A DNA stretch of 28,446 nt from JBFWPF01 sp050250135 (GTDB lineage Bacteria; Chlamydiota; Chlamydiia; Chlamydiales; JAFEGQ01), in NCBI GenBank assembly GCA_050250135.1, contig JBFWPF010000028.1:1-28446 (forward strand), given 5' to 3'. The position numbers and the translations under genes are program-made. Shown here in pieces: positions 1-7,194 of this stretch. Within the stretch, counting starts at the first letter, position 1, and each line of letters starts with the position of its first letter. The notes below the pieces were generated by a model that searched no databases, was not told where the DNA came from, and saw only the letters and a program-made list of their open reading frames with translations.

Positions 1-44
1 GTGCGTATTTGAATATGCTTTGAAGTTGGTTTGAGCTTAGGCAT
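1..44 (-). CDS. 5' end of an unidentified gene, runs off the window
   Basis: Reading leftward, an ATG at 44-42 opens a frame that stays open to the window edge and encodes MPKLKPTSKHIQIR. A perfect Shine-Dalgarno sequence (AAGGAGG, plus-strand bases 51-57) lies six bases upstream, which is why I accept so short a fragment. Fourteen residues are too few to identify the product. The basic start resembles small ribosomal proteins in style only. It diverges from the gene starting near 153, so both promoters should lie in about 58-150, an AT-rich stretch. Confidence 0.5.
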   Translation of the reverse strand, partial: MPKLKPTSKHIQIR

Positions 45-152
45 TTGCGTCCTCCTTGTTGGGGAACACAATCATGAAGGCCAAGCAAATTATTTTAAAA
101 GAGTTTTTCTAATGTCCGACGCCCTGGTTTTTTGGGCTATCATCATCCCTCT

Positions 153-662
153 ATGTGGAAGAAACTGTGCCTTTTCGCTTTAGTTGCTGGGCTAGTTCTC
201 GGGGGGCTTCATTGGGCGCCTCCCCTGCCCCCGACCCAAACCCTCGTGCAGGGGGCGGTAGCGCTGATGCCGGTCGCGGGGGCCCACTCCCCCCTCTCGT
301 GGGATCTTGCCCATGAGCTGGGGGAGATCATGGCCAGGCGGCTTGGGGGGCGGGTCGACCTGATGGTGGACCAGGAGCTCTCCTCTCTTCAGGGTTACGA
401 CCGGGCTCTCCTCTGCGAACCGATCCGATACGAGAAGGGGGAGGGGAGCCTCGTAGTCGAGACCCGCCTCACCTGCTACGACCTAAGTGGTGAGGAGCCC
501 ACCCTGATTGCCGAATGGAGTGTGGAGCAGGAGCACCCCCTTCCCGAAGCTGACGGTTTGATCGATTATGAGACCCTCTCTCACGACGACTACCTCCATA
601 CTCCGCTAGCGGTGGCCCACCACCGGATCGCGACCGAAATGGCCGAGGGGCTCCCCTTGTGA
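153..662 (+). CDS. hypothetical exported or membrane-anchored protein
   Basis: I do not recognise this protein of about 169 residues. The ATG at 153 gives MWKK followed by a hydrophobic segment of about 16 residues, a typical signal peptide or signal anchor. A TTG at 132 would add seven residues ahead of it. There is no cysteine at the end of the hydrophobic segment, so a lipoprotein is unlikely. The rest is soluble and acidic, with a C-terminal helical stretch. Its TGA overlaps the GTG of the next gene (GTGA, 659-662), so it is probably co-translated with the CPBP protease and may work with it in the envelope. That functional link is an inference from the overlap alone. Confidence 0.65.
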   Translation: MWKKLCLFALVAGLVLGGLHWAPPLPPTQTLVQGAVALMPVAGAHSPLSWDLAHELGEIMARRLGGRVDLMVDQELSSLQGYDRALLCEPIRYEKGEGSLVVETRLTCYDLSGEEPTLIAEWSVEQEHPLPEADGLIDYETLSHDDYLHTPLAVAHHRIATEMAEGLPL

Positions 663-1432
663 AACCCCTTTTGGCCGGTGCTCTCCTCCTCTCCTTGGCG
701 GTGATCACCAATGGTATTGCGTGGAAGAGGGGATTCTACCGCCCCCTCGCGCCGGGAAGTCGCCCCACCTCGACTACCCTCTGGACGGTCGGCATAGGGG
801 GCCTCCTCTTCTTCGGCCTTCAATTTGCCGTCGGAGCGATCACCCTTCTCTTTTTCCGCCCCACGACCCTCTCTCAGATCGGTTGGGTATCGGCGATCGG
901 GATGCTCGTCGCCTCCCTCTCCCTCATTGCCTACAAGGGGCGCCGCCTCCTCTCCCGCCCCCTCTCTCCCCACCTCAAGATGGGGCTCCTCACCCTTCTC
1001 CTGGCCCTCCCTACCGCGTATGGCCTGGGTCAGCTCGTTGAGGGGCTTCTCGGGACGGTCGACAAGGAGCAGACCGTAGTCGCTTTCTTTCGCAAGATTG
1101 CGGGCCAGCCTCTCCTCCCCTGGGTGATGGGGCTCGGCATTGTTCTGCTGGGCCCTGTGGCCGAGGAGATCCTTTTCCGGGGCCTCCTCCAGTCGTGGCT
1201 GCGCAAGCGGATGGGGGCCCTTGCTGCCATCTTCCTGTCGAGCCTCCTCTTTGTGGCGGTCCACCTGACCCCTTCTCAGGGGATGGCCAACCTTACCCTA
1301 GTAGCGGTCCTGTTTCCTTTTGCCTGCTTCCTCGGCTACCTCTATGAGCGGCAGCGCTCCCTCTGGGCCCCCGTCACCCTCCACTGCTCCCTCAACGGCC
1401 TCACCATCGCTACCCTAGCACTGAGCCCCTAG
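659..1432 (+). CDS. CPBP-family intramembrane metalloprotease (Abi/CAAX-like)
   Basis: A multi-pass membrane protein of 257 residues. The CPBP (Abi, PF02517) signature is complete: EExxxR at residues 169-174 (AEEILFRG), FxxxH at 198-202 and HxxxN at 242-246. These glutamates and histidines form the active site in this family, which includes eukaryotic CAAX prenyl proteases and many bacterial proteins of unknown substrate. Hydrophobic helices cover most of the chain. The GTG start overlaps the stop of the upstream exported protein by 4 bp, indicating translational coupling. The substrate cannot be read from the sequence. The family call is secure and the biological role is open. Confidence 0.88.
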   Translation: MKPLLAGALLLSLAVITNGIAWKRGFYRPLAPGSRPTSTTLWTVGIGGLLFFGLQFAVGAITLLFFRPTTLSQIGWVSAIGMLVASLSLIAYKGRRLLSRPLSPHLKMGLLTLLLALPTAYGLGQLVEGLLGTVDKEQTVVAFFRKIAGQPLLPWVMGLGIVLLGPVAEEILFRGLLQSWLRKRMGALAAIFLSSLLFVAVHLTPSQGMANLTLVAVLFPFACFLGYLYERQRSLWAPVTLHCSLNGLTIATLALSP

Positions 1433-1500
1433 AAAACTCACAGGTCTTGTGCTTAGAGGGTATGTGACTGATAACCTTAGGGTTATAATAGGTTTGCTCA

Positions 1501-1547
1501 AAACACCCCGTAATTTCACAATCGGATCTTGAAATTCCAGGGTGTTT
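1501..1547. promoter_or_regulatory. long interrupted inverted repeat upstream of the DUF4143 ATPase
   Basis: The arm at 1501-1518 (AAACACCCCGTAATTTCA) pairs with 1530-1547 (TGAAATTCCAGGGTGTTT). Eight outer and seven inner base pairs are perfect, separated by three mismatches, with an 11-base loop. It ends 16 bases before the ATPase ATG at 1564. A second small inverted repeat (ATAACC/GGTTAT) lies near 1470-1486. The position suggests an operator or a leader hairpin. No T-run follows, so it is not a simple terminator. Confidence 0.55.
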
Positions 1548-1563
1548 CGGGGATAATAGGGGG

Positions 1564-2754
1564 ATGGACTACTACCGGCGCGCCCTTCAGCCACTCATTA
1601 CTAGGGCATTAAAGCAGTTTCCTGCCCTGTTGCTCACAGGGCCGCGGCAGGCCGGAAAGTCAACCCTTCTCTGCCATACCTTCCCCGATATTCCTTTCTT
1701 TACGCTTGATGACCCCCTCCTTCAGGAGCGGGCGCAGGAGGACCCTGCCCTTTTCCTCCACACCCTCCCGGAACCCTGCATCATTGATGAGATCCAGCTC
1801 GCCCCACAGCTTCTCCCCCACATCAAGATGCGGATCGATCAGGATCGCCACCTCAGGGGGCGCTACTTGCTGACAGGCTCTCAGGTCTTTCAATTGATGG
1901 AGGGAGTGACCGAGAGCCTTGCCGGCCGGATAGCCCTATTCGAGCTTTATCCTCTCTCCTGGGCCGAGTTGGGCACCATCCCCGGTTATGAAAGGGCGGT
2001 AACAGAGGCACGGCGTTCGCTCGAGGTGTTGGTGCGGGGTTTCTATCCTGAGCTCTATCAACACCCGGACATTCAGGAGGGGCGCTGGTATGGCTCCTAT
2101 CTGAAGACCTATGTGGAGCGGGATGTTCGGTCTATCCAAAAGGTAACCGATCTCTCCCTCTTTCAGAAGTTCCTTCGGCTCCTTGCCACGCGTGTGGGCA
2201 GTCAGTTGAACCTGTCGGAACTGGCTCGTGATTGTGGCATCTCCCAATCGACTGCTAAGGGTTGGCTCTCGATCCTAGAGGCAACCTACATGGTCTATCT
2301 GCTCCAGCCCTGGTTCCACAATCGCACCAAACGGCTCATCAAGGCGCCCAAGGTCTATTTTGTCGATACCGGCCTCTTGTGCTACCTGATGGGGATCGGT
2401 TCGGTCGATCGCTTTCTCGGCGCAAAGGAACAGGGAGCCCTGTTTGAGAACATGGTGATTATCGATCAGCTAAAGCAGGCCACTACGGCTAGTACCCCGC
2501 GCTACCTCTCCTACTACCGGACAGCAGATGGGGCTGAGGTGGATTTGATCATTGAATCGGAGGGGAAGATCGCCGCTTATGAGCTCAAGTTTTCGGAGCG
2601 AATTCAGAAGAGGATGGCCTCGGGACTGACGCAATTTCTAAAGACACACCCAGAGGCTAAGGGTACCCTCCTCTCCCTCAGAGCCGAGCCCTTCCCCTTA
2701 ACCGCCGAGGTAGCCTGTGCTCATTGGTCGACACTTGTGAACATGTACAGCTAA
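1564..2754 (+). CDS. AAA-type ATPase with DUF4143 domain
   Basis: A protein of 396 residues with the standard architecture of the AAA_14/DUF4143 family. Walker A is GPRQAGKST at residues 26-34 and Walker B is IIDEIQ at 73-78. A sensor-like GSQ follows, then a winged-helix-like middle part. The C-terminal DUF4143 region ends in a PD-(D/E)XK-like block (GAEVDLIIE, then AYELKFS). Such ATPases are widespread, often present in several copies, frequently transferred between genomes, and of unsettled function. The ATG at 1564 fits the family start. It stands alone behind its own inverted repeat, with no partner gene, and its flanks are AT-richer than the surroundings. Acquisition by transfer is plausible but not shown. 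Confidence 0.9.
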   Translation: MDYYRRALQPLITRALKQFPALLLTGPRQAGKSTLLCHTFPDIPFFTLDDPLLQERAQEDPALFLHTLPEPCIIDEIQLAPQLLPHIKMRIDQDRHLRGRYLLTGSQVFQLMEGVTESLAGRIALFELYPLSWAELGTIPGYERAVTEARRSLEVLVRGFYPELYQHPDIQEGRWYGSYLKTYVERDVRSIQKVTDLSLFQKFLRLLATRVGSQLNLSELARDCGISQSTAKGWLSILEATYMVYLLQPWFHNRTKRLIKAPKVYFVDTGLLCYLMGIGSVDRFLGAKEQGALFENMVIIDQLKQATTASTPRYLSYYRTADGAEVDLIIESEGKIAAYELKFSERIQKRMASGLTQFLKTHPEAKGTLLSLRAEPFPLTAEVACAHWSTLVNMYS

Positions 2755-2841
2755 CCCTACGCCCTGAGTTAAGTAATTTATTTAGATTGATTTTTTTTGT
2801 CACCATTTGACATTATATTATAAAATAATTTGGTGCTTCAG

Positions 2842-3627
2842 ATGACAGACGCCTATAAGATTATCCGGGATAACAGCAATGCCCATTGGGTGGCTCTGAA
2901 GGGGCTGCAGGTGGGGGCGCTCGTTTCCTTGGCGACGGCGGCGGCGATGCCGGTGATGATCCAGCGGGGGCACTCCCTGGCCAAGACGGTGGCGTGTGGC
3001 ATCCTGGCCAACGGGATGGCAGCTGGGGTACCGCTTATCCCTCTCGGCTTTAGACATGGGCTGCCCCAAGAGCCGGTCAAGGTGGAGCAAGTAGAGCGCT
3101 ACCTGGACTGCTATCCTGTGGGTTACACCGCCCTGGATAAGGTGGAGGTCTTCCAGGTTGACCTCACAGAGAAATGGAGAGAGTGGGAGCGCATCAATGC
3201 GCATTGCGGGCGATGGCAATCGCGCAGCAACGGAGTGGCCCTGCTCGCGCTCCTCCCCCTTGCAGCCGCGGCTCTAAGTTATCGCCTTCAAGGCTCGAGG
3301 CTTTGGCAGTCGCGGGCAGTGGTGGCCTCTCTTGCTCTTCTCAGCACAGTGCTGAGCGTTCTCCTTTGGCAGGTAGTGAAGCAGGTTGAAGGGGGATTGC
3401 GCACCGGCCAATTTGTCCGTTTCAACCTGAACCGCCTCATCGTCCAGGAGTTGGAAGCAAAGGGAGAGCTCGAAGAGGCAACGGAGAATCTCTTAACCGC
3501 TGTAGGCAGCTTTACCTCCTTTTACTCGCCCACTCCTTTGAAGGAGGGGCTGAAGGTGGGGTCGCAAGCCATTATGCAGAAAGAAAACGGCTGGGTGTAC
3601 CTGGCCCCCCTGATAAAGGATGTTTAG
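2842..3627 (+). CDS. hypothetical membrane protein with two paired hydrophobic segments
   Basis: I do not recognise this 261-residue protein. The ATG at 2842 is preferred over a TTG at 2830. It has two hydrophobic hairpins: one near residues 17-65, with two segments separated by a short basic turn, and one near 129-178. A charged loop of about 65 residues lies between them and a soluble tail of about 80 residues follows. Paired (bilobed) hydrophobic segments are the hallmark of chlamydial inclusion-membrane (Inc) proteins, so a secreted host-membrane protein is conceivable, but an ordinary inner-membrane protein is equally possible. The upstream DNA (2755-2841) is AT-rich and resembles the region in front of the small membrane protein at 19993. 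Confidence 0.6.
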   Translation: MTDAYKIIRDNSNAHWVALKGLQVGALVSLATAAAMPVMIQRGHSLAKTVACGILANGMAAGVPLIPLGFRHGLPQEPVKVEQVERYLDCYPVGYTALDKVEVFQVDLTEKWREWERINAHCGRWQSRSNGVALLALLPLAAAALSYRLQGSRLWQSRAVVASLALLSTVLSVLLWQVVKQVEGGLRTGQFVRFNLNRLIVQELEAKGELEEATENLLTAVGSFTSFYSPTPLKEGLKVGSQAIMQKENGWVYLAPLIKDV

Positions 3628-3648
3628 GGTTAAGCCATCTCTATTGGT

Positions 3649-4974
3649 CTAGCCCATCTGGAAGGGGTAGATGGGGCCGAGGTCGAGGAGGACGGTGAGG
3701 TCGTCGAGGGCCTGGCGGGTCTCGAGGAGAAGGGCAGGATCGCCAAGGTCGTCGCGAGTCAATCGGTCCCGGTAGTGGGCCTTGACCCAATCGACAAGGG
3801 CCGCATATCCCGTATCATTCATAAAGAGAGAGTCATGGCTATCGCCCAGCTCCGACTCGGTCAGCAGGCAGGGAAGGGTCACACAGGCGGGCCCCCCTCC
3901 ATTCTTTAGACTTTCAGAGAGATCAAAGTAGAGGACCTGTTTGATCGGGTTGCTTTCCGCTAAGAGGCGGTCAATCACCGCTTTGGAGCGGGGGTTGTCG
4001 CGCGCCTTGGTCGAGGCGGCAAGGAGGAGCTCGCCCGAGGGGAGGGGGAGGAGCTGGGAGTTGAGCAGGTAGGAGTCGAGGAGATCCTCAAGAGGAAGCT
4101 CCTTCTGGGTAATCTCTAGGGCGGTGAGGGGAGTGCCGAGCCCCTCGAGCTGGTCGGAGAGCTGGGCGAGGAGCTTCGGGGTGTCGACCCACGCATCCTG
4201 GTAGTAGAGGAGGGTGTTTTTGTGGGCGGTGGCGACGAGGTCGTTGTGGAAGACCCCCCGCTCGACAAGGGGGGGGCTTTGCTTGGCAAAGAGGGTGTGG
4301 CTAAGGCGGTGGAGGCGGGCGATTGATTGGGAGGCCTCTAGGCTCTGACGCGCGGTGGAAAAGGCCCTCCCCTCTTTGCCGTAAACAAAAAGGGTAATCT
4401 GGGGGCCGTCATAGCTGGCACAGAGGGTGAGGGTGTTAGCCGCCCCCTCGTCCCCAAGAGTGTGGTGGGAGGGGAGGGGATCGTGGTGGACAAAGGACTC
4501 GGGAAAGGGGAGGAGGCACTGGAGGGCAAGGGCGGTGTGGATCGGCTCCAGAGAGCGGTGGAAGAGGGTGGCGAGGTTAGCAGGGGTGATGTGGACCCGG
4601 CCATCAGCGGTTGAGGAGGAGGGGCTGATGGTGGCGCCGTTAGCGGTCCAAAGGGCCGAGGAGGCGGAGCAGGCCCAGAGGAGCTCAGGGGCCTCCTTTG
4701 CAGCGCGGGCGAGAACCTCCGCATCGGTCCCCATAAAGCCGAGGAGACGCAAGGTGGCGATGTCGGGCCGCTCTTGCGGAGGGAGGAGGGCCTGCTTGAT
4801 CCCAAGGTCGGCCAGCTGCTTCATCTTGTAGAGCCCCTGGAGGGCCGTTTTTTGGGGGTTGGAGGGCTCCCCCTTATGGGCGAGGGAGGCCGTGTTGCCA
4901 ATCCCAAGGCCAAGGAAGGTATAGGTGGGCCCGGCTAAACCGTCGATGTAGACCGGATGGGTAGTAACGCTCAT
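3649..4974 (-). CDS. astB: N-succinylarginine dihydrolase
   Basis: Second step of the AST pathway: N2-succinylarginine to succinylornithine plus two ammonia and CO2. At 441 residues it matches the usual length (about 447). The family start DGLAGP with GIGNTAS is present. The catalytic triad known from E. coli AstB maps to Glu176 (GDEGAAN), His243 (VFHND) and Cys364 (NGGGPAC). The ATG at 4974 overlaps the astD stop (ATGA) and has GGAG about seven bases upstream; a GTG at 4983 is a less likely start. It is the last gene of the leftward ast operon and converges with the membrane protein gene ending at 3627. The assignment is firm. Confidence 0.95.
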   Translation of the reverse strand: MSVTTHPVYIDGLAGPTYTFLGLGIGNTASLAHKGEPSNPQKTALQGLYKMKQLADLGIKQALLPPQERPDIATLRLLGFMGTDAEVLARAAKEAPELLWACSASSALWTANGATISPSSSTADGRVHITPANLATLFHRSLEPIHTALALQCLLPFPESFVHHDPLPSHHTLGDEGAANTLTLCASYDGPQITLFVYGKEGRAFSTARQSLEASQSIARLHRLSHTLFAKQSPPLVERGVFHNDLVATAHKNTLLYYQDAWVDTPKLLAQLSDQLEGLGTPLTALEITQKELPLEDLLDSYLLNSQLLPLPSGELLLAASTKARDNPRSKAVIDRLLAESNPIKQVLYFDLSESLKNGGGPACVTLPCLLTESELGDSHDSLFMNDTGYAALVDWVKAHYRDRLTRDDLGDPALLLETRQALDDLTVLLDLGPIYPFQMG

Positions 4975-6215
4975 GAGGGGCACTCCTTGGATACTTGAGG
5001 ATAGGCACAGGTGTCGGCGGCGTAGTAGCCGGTGGGGCGGTGGTTGCCGCTAAAGCCCACACCACCAAAGGGGGCGGCGCTGCTAGCGCCAGTTGTGGGG
5101 GCGTTCCAGTTGCAAACGCCGACGCGAAGTCGCTTCCAGACATAGGCAAAGCTCTCGGGTGAGTCGGAGAGGAGGGAGGCCGAGAGGCCAAAGCGGGTGC
5201 TTCCCGCCTCGGCGACCGCCGCTTCGAGGGTGGGGACCCGGATGAGCTGAAGGAGGGGGCCAAAGCACTCCTCGTCGGGACGAGAGGGGCAAGGGGTGGC
5301 GTCGACAAGGCCGGGTGAGAGAGTTCGGGAGTTGCGCTTTGAGGCCGGTTTAAGGGGGAGGGCCCCCTGGCTGAGGAGGCCCTGCTGGAAGGCGAGGACC
5401 CGGTCGGCTGCCTGGGCATTGATGAGCGGCGCAATCTCAAATCGGTCGATCGCCTCCAGTAGGCTATCAAGGAAAGAATTTGCTTTAGGAGAGTCGATGA
5501 GGATAAGGCGGCGGGCGCAGGTGCACCGCTGCCCGGCGGTGAGGTAGGCCGACTTAAGGGTGATCTCGACCGCTTTGTCGATCGGGTCTTCGACGATGAG
5601 GGGGTTGTTCCCCCCCATCTCGAGGGCGAGGATCTTGTCGGGGTGTTTGCCGTAGTGTTCGGAGAGGGCAAGGCCGGTCTTAGCGCTGCCGGTAAAGAGG
5701 AGGCCGTTGAGGTCGGGATGGGTAGCGAGCTCCCTGCCGACCTCTGGTCCCCCCTGCAGGATGGTGAGGACCCCCTCTGGGAGGCCGGCCTGGGACCAGA
5801 GCTCGCCGATCCGGGCTCCAACGCGGGGGGTGTGCTCGCTCGGTTTGAAGACGACGGTGTTGCCGGCGAGGAGGGCGGGGACGATGTGGCCGCTCGGGAG
5901 GTGGCCGGGGAAATTGAAGGGGCCGAGGACACCGAGGATCCCGTGGGGGCGGTGGCGGATAGTGATGCCGGGGCGGGAGAGGGTGCCGGCCCTCTCCTTG
6001 AGCGCCTCGATGGAGAGGGGGATCTTGGCGATCATCGCTTTGACCTCCTCCTCCGCCTCCCAAAGGGGCTTTCCGACCTCCTCGGCGATAAGGTGGGGGA
6101 GGGAGTCCTCCTTTTCGATTTCAGAGGCATAGGCCCTGGCGATGGCGCACCGCTCCTCGAAAGGGGTCTCCTGCCACATCCAGAGGGCCTTTTTCGCTTT
6201 AGAAAGGATGGGCAT
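4971..6215 (-). CDS. astD: N-succinylglutamate 5-semialdehyde dehydrogenase
   Basis: An NAD-dependent aldehyde dehydrogenase oxidising succinylglutamate semialdehyde to succinylglutamate. Catalytic residues are visible: Asn101 in GPFNFPGH, Glu199 in LEMGGNNP and Cys231 in GQRCTCARR, the last motif being diagnostic of AstD. The ATG at 6215 lies inside the end of astA (17-bp overlap) and gives 414 residues against about 490 in E. coli. The protein begins at the helix matching roughly residue 40 of E. coli AstD, so the N-terminal beta strands are missing, and the tail is about 20 residues shorter. Earlier codons in this frame run antisense-like through astA and do not resemble the missing part. 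The core looks functional. Confidence 0.93.
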   Translation of the reverse strand: MPILSKAKKALWMWQETPFEERCAIARAYASEIEKEDSLPHLIAEEVGKPLWEAEEEVKAMIAKIPLSIEALKERAGTLSRPGITIRHRPHGILGVLGPFNFPGHLPSGHIVPALLAGNTVVFKPSEHTPRVGARIGELWSQAGLPEGVLTILQGGPEVGRELATHPDLNGLLFTGSAKTGLALSEHYGKHPDKILALEMGGNNPLIVEDPIDKAVEITLKSAYLTAGQRCTCARRLILIDSPKANSFLDSLLEAIDRFEIAPLINAQAADRVLAFQQGLLSQGALPLKPASKRNSRTLSPGLVDATPCPSRPDEECFGPLLQLIRVPTLEAAVAEAGSTRFGLSASLLSDSPESFAYVWKRLRVGVCNWNAPTTGASSAAPFGGVGFSGNHRPTGYYAADTCAYPQVSKECPS

Positions 6216-7194
6216 AGGCGATGGTGTCCCCCTCCTTGACCTCAAGGGCGGCCGCCGCCTCAGCATCGATCACCACACCTCCCTGTTCCACTTGAATGTG
6301 GGCGATGGTGGCCCGAAAATCGATCCGCTCATTGGAGAGGAGGTGGGGAGTGCTGTGGAGAGCGGTGTTAGTGATTTTGGCAACGGGAGTGGGGACCCTC
6401 ACGCGGAGGGTGCGGATCTCCTTGGTCTTTGCGCCAAAGAAGGGGCCTGCATCGAGGAGGTCGACCCAGCGGGTGAAGTGGAAATTCTCCTGCTTGAGGA
6501 GGCGGAGGGCGGGCTCGGTATTGGGGTGGGCCTTGCCGATAGTCGAGCGGACCTTGTGGGAGAGGAGGGCGACATAGAAGGGGTGGCGGGGGGCAAGGTC
6601 GGGGATAAAGCGGCCATCCCGGTAGCGCCTCTCGTCAACCTCATCAAACGGCAAATCAAAGAAGGGGCGCATCACCTCCTCAAAGAAGTGGGAAGGGGAA
6701 AATCCCCTCAACAGAGCCATGATCTCACTGCCAAAGCGGTCGGGGAAGGCGCCGACAAAGAGGAGGCGGGAGAGGGAGAGGAGGCGGCCGAGCCCCCCCT
6801 GGCGGTGGTCGGGGTGGAGGTAGAGGGAGCAGATCTCAGAGGGGCCACTTCCCAGTGTGGTGGGAACGAGGAGCTTGAGCTGCTTGTCGACCGGCAGGTA
6901 GTCGGAGTGCTGGTGGTGGTGGGTGAGGTGGAAGGCCCAGGGCGGCTCGGGTTCTCCGATCTGGGAGTTGAGCCCTGAGCAGCCGATCACCCCCTCGCTC
7001 GTCTCCAGGACAAAGAGGTAGCTCTCATCCTTGGGGCGGGTGACCGTTTTGGAGAAGGCGTGGAAAGAGTCTTCGATCCGCTCTCGGAGGAGGGTCCGAT
7101 CGGCCGGGAGGGAGGTAATGCCACCAGAAGAGAGGCTAGCCAGCTCCACCAGCGCATCCAGGTCCCTCATCTCAATCGGCCGGATCCGGATCAC
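6199..7194 (-). CDS. astA: arginine N-succinyltransferase
   Basis: Entry enzyme of the AST pathway, transferring succinyl from succinyl-CoA to the alpha-amino group of arginine. The 331 residues (E. coli: 344) begin with the typical IRPIEMRDLDALVELA. They contain the acyl-CoA N-acyltransferase fold block EICSLYLHPDHRQGGLGRLLSLSR, and further on RHPFYVALL and GKAHPNTEPALRLLKQENF, all characteristic of AstA. The GTG start overlaps the stop of the aminotransferase gene (GTGA, 7191-7194). It sits between the aminotransferase and astD, the same C-A-D-B order as in enterobacteria. Confidence 0.95.
   Translation of the reverse strand: MIRIRPIEMRDLDALVELASLSSGGITSLPADRTLLRERIEDSFHAFSKTVTRPKDESYLFVLETSEGVIGCSGLNSQIGEPEPPWAFHLTHHHQHSDYLPVDKQLKLLVPTTLGSGPSEICSLYLHPDHRQGGLGRLLSLSRLLFVGAFPDRFGSEIMALLRGFSPSHFFEEVMRPFFDLPFDEVDERRYRDGRFIPDLAPRHPFYVALLSHKVRSTIGKAHPNTEPALRLLKQENFHFTRWVDLLDAGPFFGAKTKEIRTLRVRVPTPVAKITNTALHSTPHLLSNERIDFRATIAHIQVEQGGVVIDAEAAAALEVKEGDTIAYAHPF

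Noticed and set aside
112..183. Short frame from ATG 112 (starts MSDALVFWAII) ahead of the exported protein
   Set aside because: 23 codons, no ribosome binding site, and it runs in another frame into a better-supported start at 153.
590..1264. Long open frame on the minus strand opposite the CPBP protease gene, and similar ones at 4874-5932 (-), 5643-6239 (+) and 6142-6978 (+)
   Set aside because: They mirror confirmed genes, have low-complexity Pro/Ser/Arg or Gly/Glu composition, and arise from GC-rich codon use on the opposite strand or another frame.
3653..3675. CCCATCT/AGATGGG hairpin near the astB stop
   Set aside because: It lies within the last astB codons, has no T-run and can be explained by coding sequence.
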